Part shown: one piece after another, positions 63,690 to 64,000 of the stretch
Position numbering within the stretch: position 1 is the first letter of the stretch
Layout: every line of letters starts with the position of its first letter
NCBI RefSeq assembly: GCF_029760955.1
Contig: NZ_CP121682.1
Location: 1,240,001 to 1,304,000 of the forward strand
DNA length: 64,000 nucleotides
Reading direction: 5' to 3'
Origin: Streptomyces cathayae
GTDB taxonomy: Bacteria > Actinomycetota > Actinomycetes > Streptomycetales > Streptomycetaceae
Program-made: the position numbers and the translations under genes
Notes under the pieces: generated by a model
Database searches by the model: none
Told to the model about the DNA's origin: nothing
What the model saw: the letters and a program-made list of their open reading frames with translations, nothing else

Positions 63690-64000
63690 TCAGTCCCGGT
63701 CGACGTCCGCCGCCGCACATTGGTTGATCAGTCGAATCACGTTTTGTACGTCGGTCAGACCCGGCACAACATGGCAAGCGCCGGCTGCAGCAAGCGCCTC
63801 GGCCGAGGTGGTACCGGAAGCTACGCCGATCACGTGGGCGCCTCCTTCCCGTCCAGTGCGGACGTCCTCGAGGGAGTCGCCGATGATCACGGTCGTATCC
63901 CGCGTGAAGGTATACCCGTGGTGTGCGCCGGCTCGCTGCTGTGCCACGCGTACGAGGGCAGGGCGGTGGGAGTCGTCGGAGGAGTATCCACCGATGCCGA
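63690..64000 (-). CDS. HAD-family phosphatase, C-terminal part (runs off the window)
   Basis: The frame enters from the right edge (IGGYSSDDSHRPALVRVAQQR) and ends at 63690. It contains HAD motif IV, VIIGDSLEDVRTGREGGAHV, with the acidic pair that binds Mg2+, followed by IGVASGTTSAEALAAAGA and VVPGLTDV. This is the closing part of a phosphoglycolate phosphatase-like hydrolase. The catalytic DxD motif would lie outside the window. The substrate cannot be told. Confidence 0.8.
   Translation of the reverse strand, partial: GIGGYSSDDSHRPALVRVAQQRAGAHHGYTFTRDTTVIIGDSLEDVRTGREGGAHVIGVASGTTSAEALAAAGACHVVPGLTDVQNVIRLINQCAAADVDRD

Overview
The window is chromosomal DNA of a high-GC actinomycete, almost certainly Streptomyces. 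Third codon positions are nearly all G or C, GTG starts are frequent, four-base ATGA/GTGA stop-start overlaps abound, and the gene set (indigoidine synthetase, fused PcaL, paired XRE/MetAP, p-aminophenylalanine genes) is typical of that genus. I saw no rRNA, tRNA or CRISPR array.

Bases 1-12,400 form an accessory catabolic island. Two paralogous cassettes each pair an HsaA-like flavin monooxygenase with its flavin reductase, an HsaC/BphC-type extradiol dioxygenase and an alpha/beta hydrolase, which together could hydroxylate and meta-cleave an aromatic ring. The reductases carry an IclR-like sensor extension, and one hydrolase has lost both its nucleophile and its catalytic histidine. Decayed IS110 and IS3 elements flank the island.

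Bases 12,400-17,700 hold a hydantoin/pyrimidine degradation operon (carbamoyl amidohydrolase, class III aminotransferase, dihydropyrimidinase, LLM oxidoreductase). A truncated dihydropyrimidinase copy lies beside a divergent intact one. Bases 17,700-22,250 are an insertion-sequence graveyard: a tnpA/tnpB IS200/IS605 element with a damaged TnpA, then a tnpB-only element wedged between an IS1182 fragment and an ISAs1 fragment. Bases 22,300-28,450 carry a leaderless XRE/MetAP divergent pair, a ClpC-like ATPase with a duplicated 3' end, and gamma-glutamyltransferase.

Bases 28,570-56,790 are the centrepiece, a specialised-metabolite region. An indigoidine synthetase with a coupled tautomerase is divergent from papB-papA-papC (4-amino-4-deoxychorismate pathway to p-aminophenylalanine), an ANL ligase and a DsbA-like protein. 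A second, tightly overlapping nine-gene operon follows: six apparently intact ATP-grasp modules in four proteins, one decayed ATP-grasp paralogue, two MFS exporters, and an O-acetylserine pair (SAT plus OASS-like). Then come a HisC-like aminotransferase with a LuxR-type regulator, a secreted protein with three DVGWN repeats, a class II DAHP synthase and a PEP-mutase/isocitrate-lyase-fold enzyme. The simplest reading is a ribosome-independent, ATP-grasp-built peptide containing p-aminophenylalanine and an O-acetylserine-derived residue.

Bases 57,300-60,640 look like core chromosome (exonuclease III, MBL-fold hydrolase, PcaL). The right end holds remnants of an integrative element (HNH pseudogene, tyrosine integrase), truncated cutA, a TPR-protein fragment and a partial HAD phosphatase that runs off the edge.
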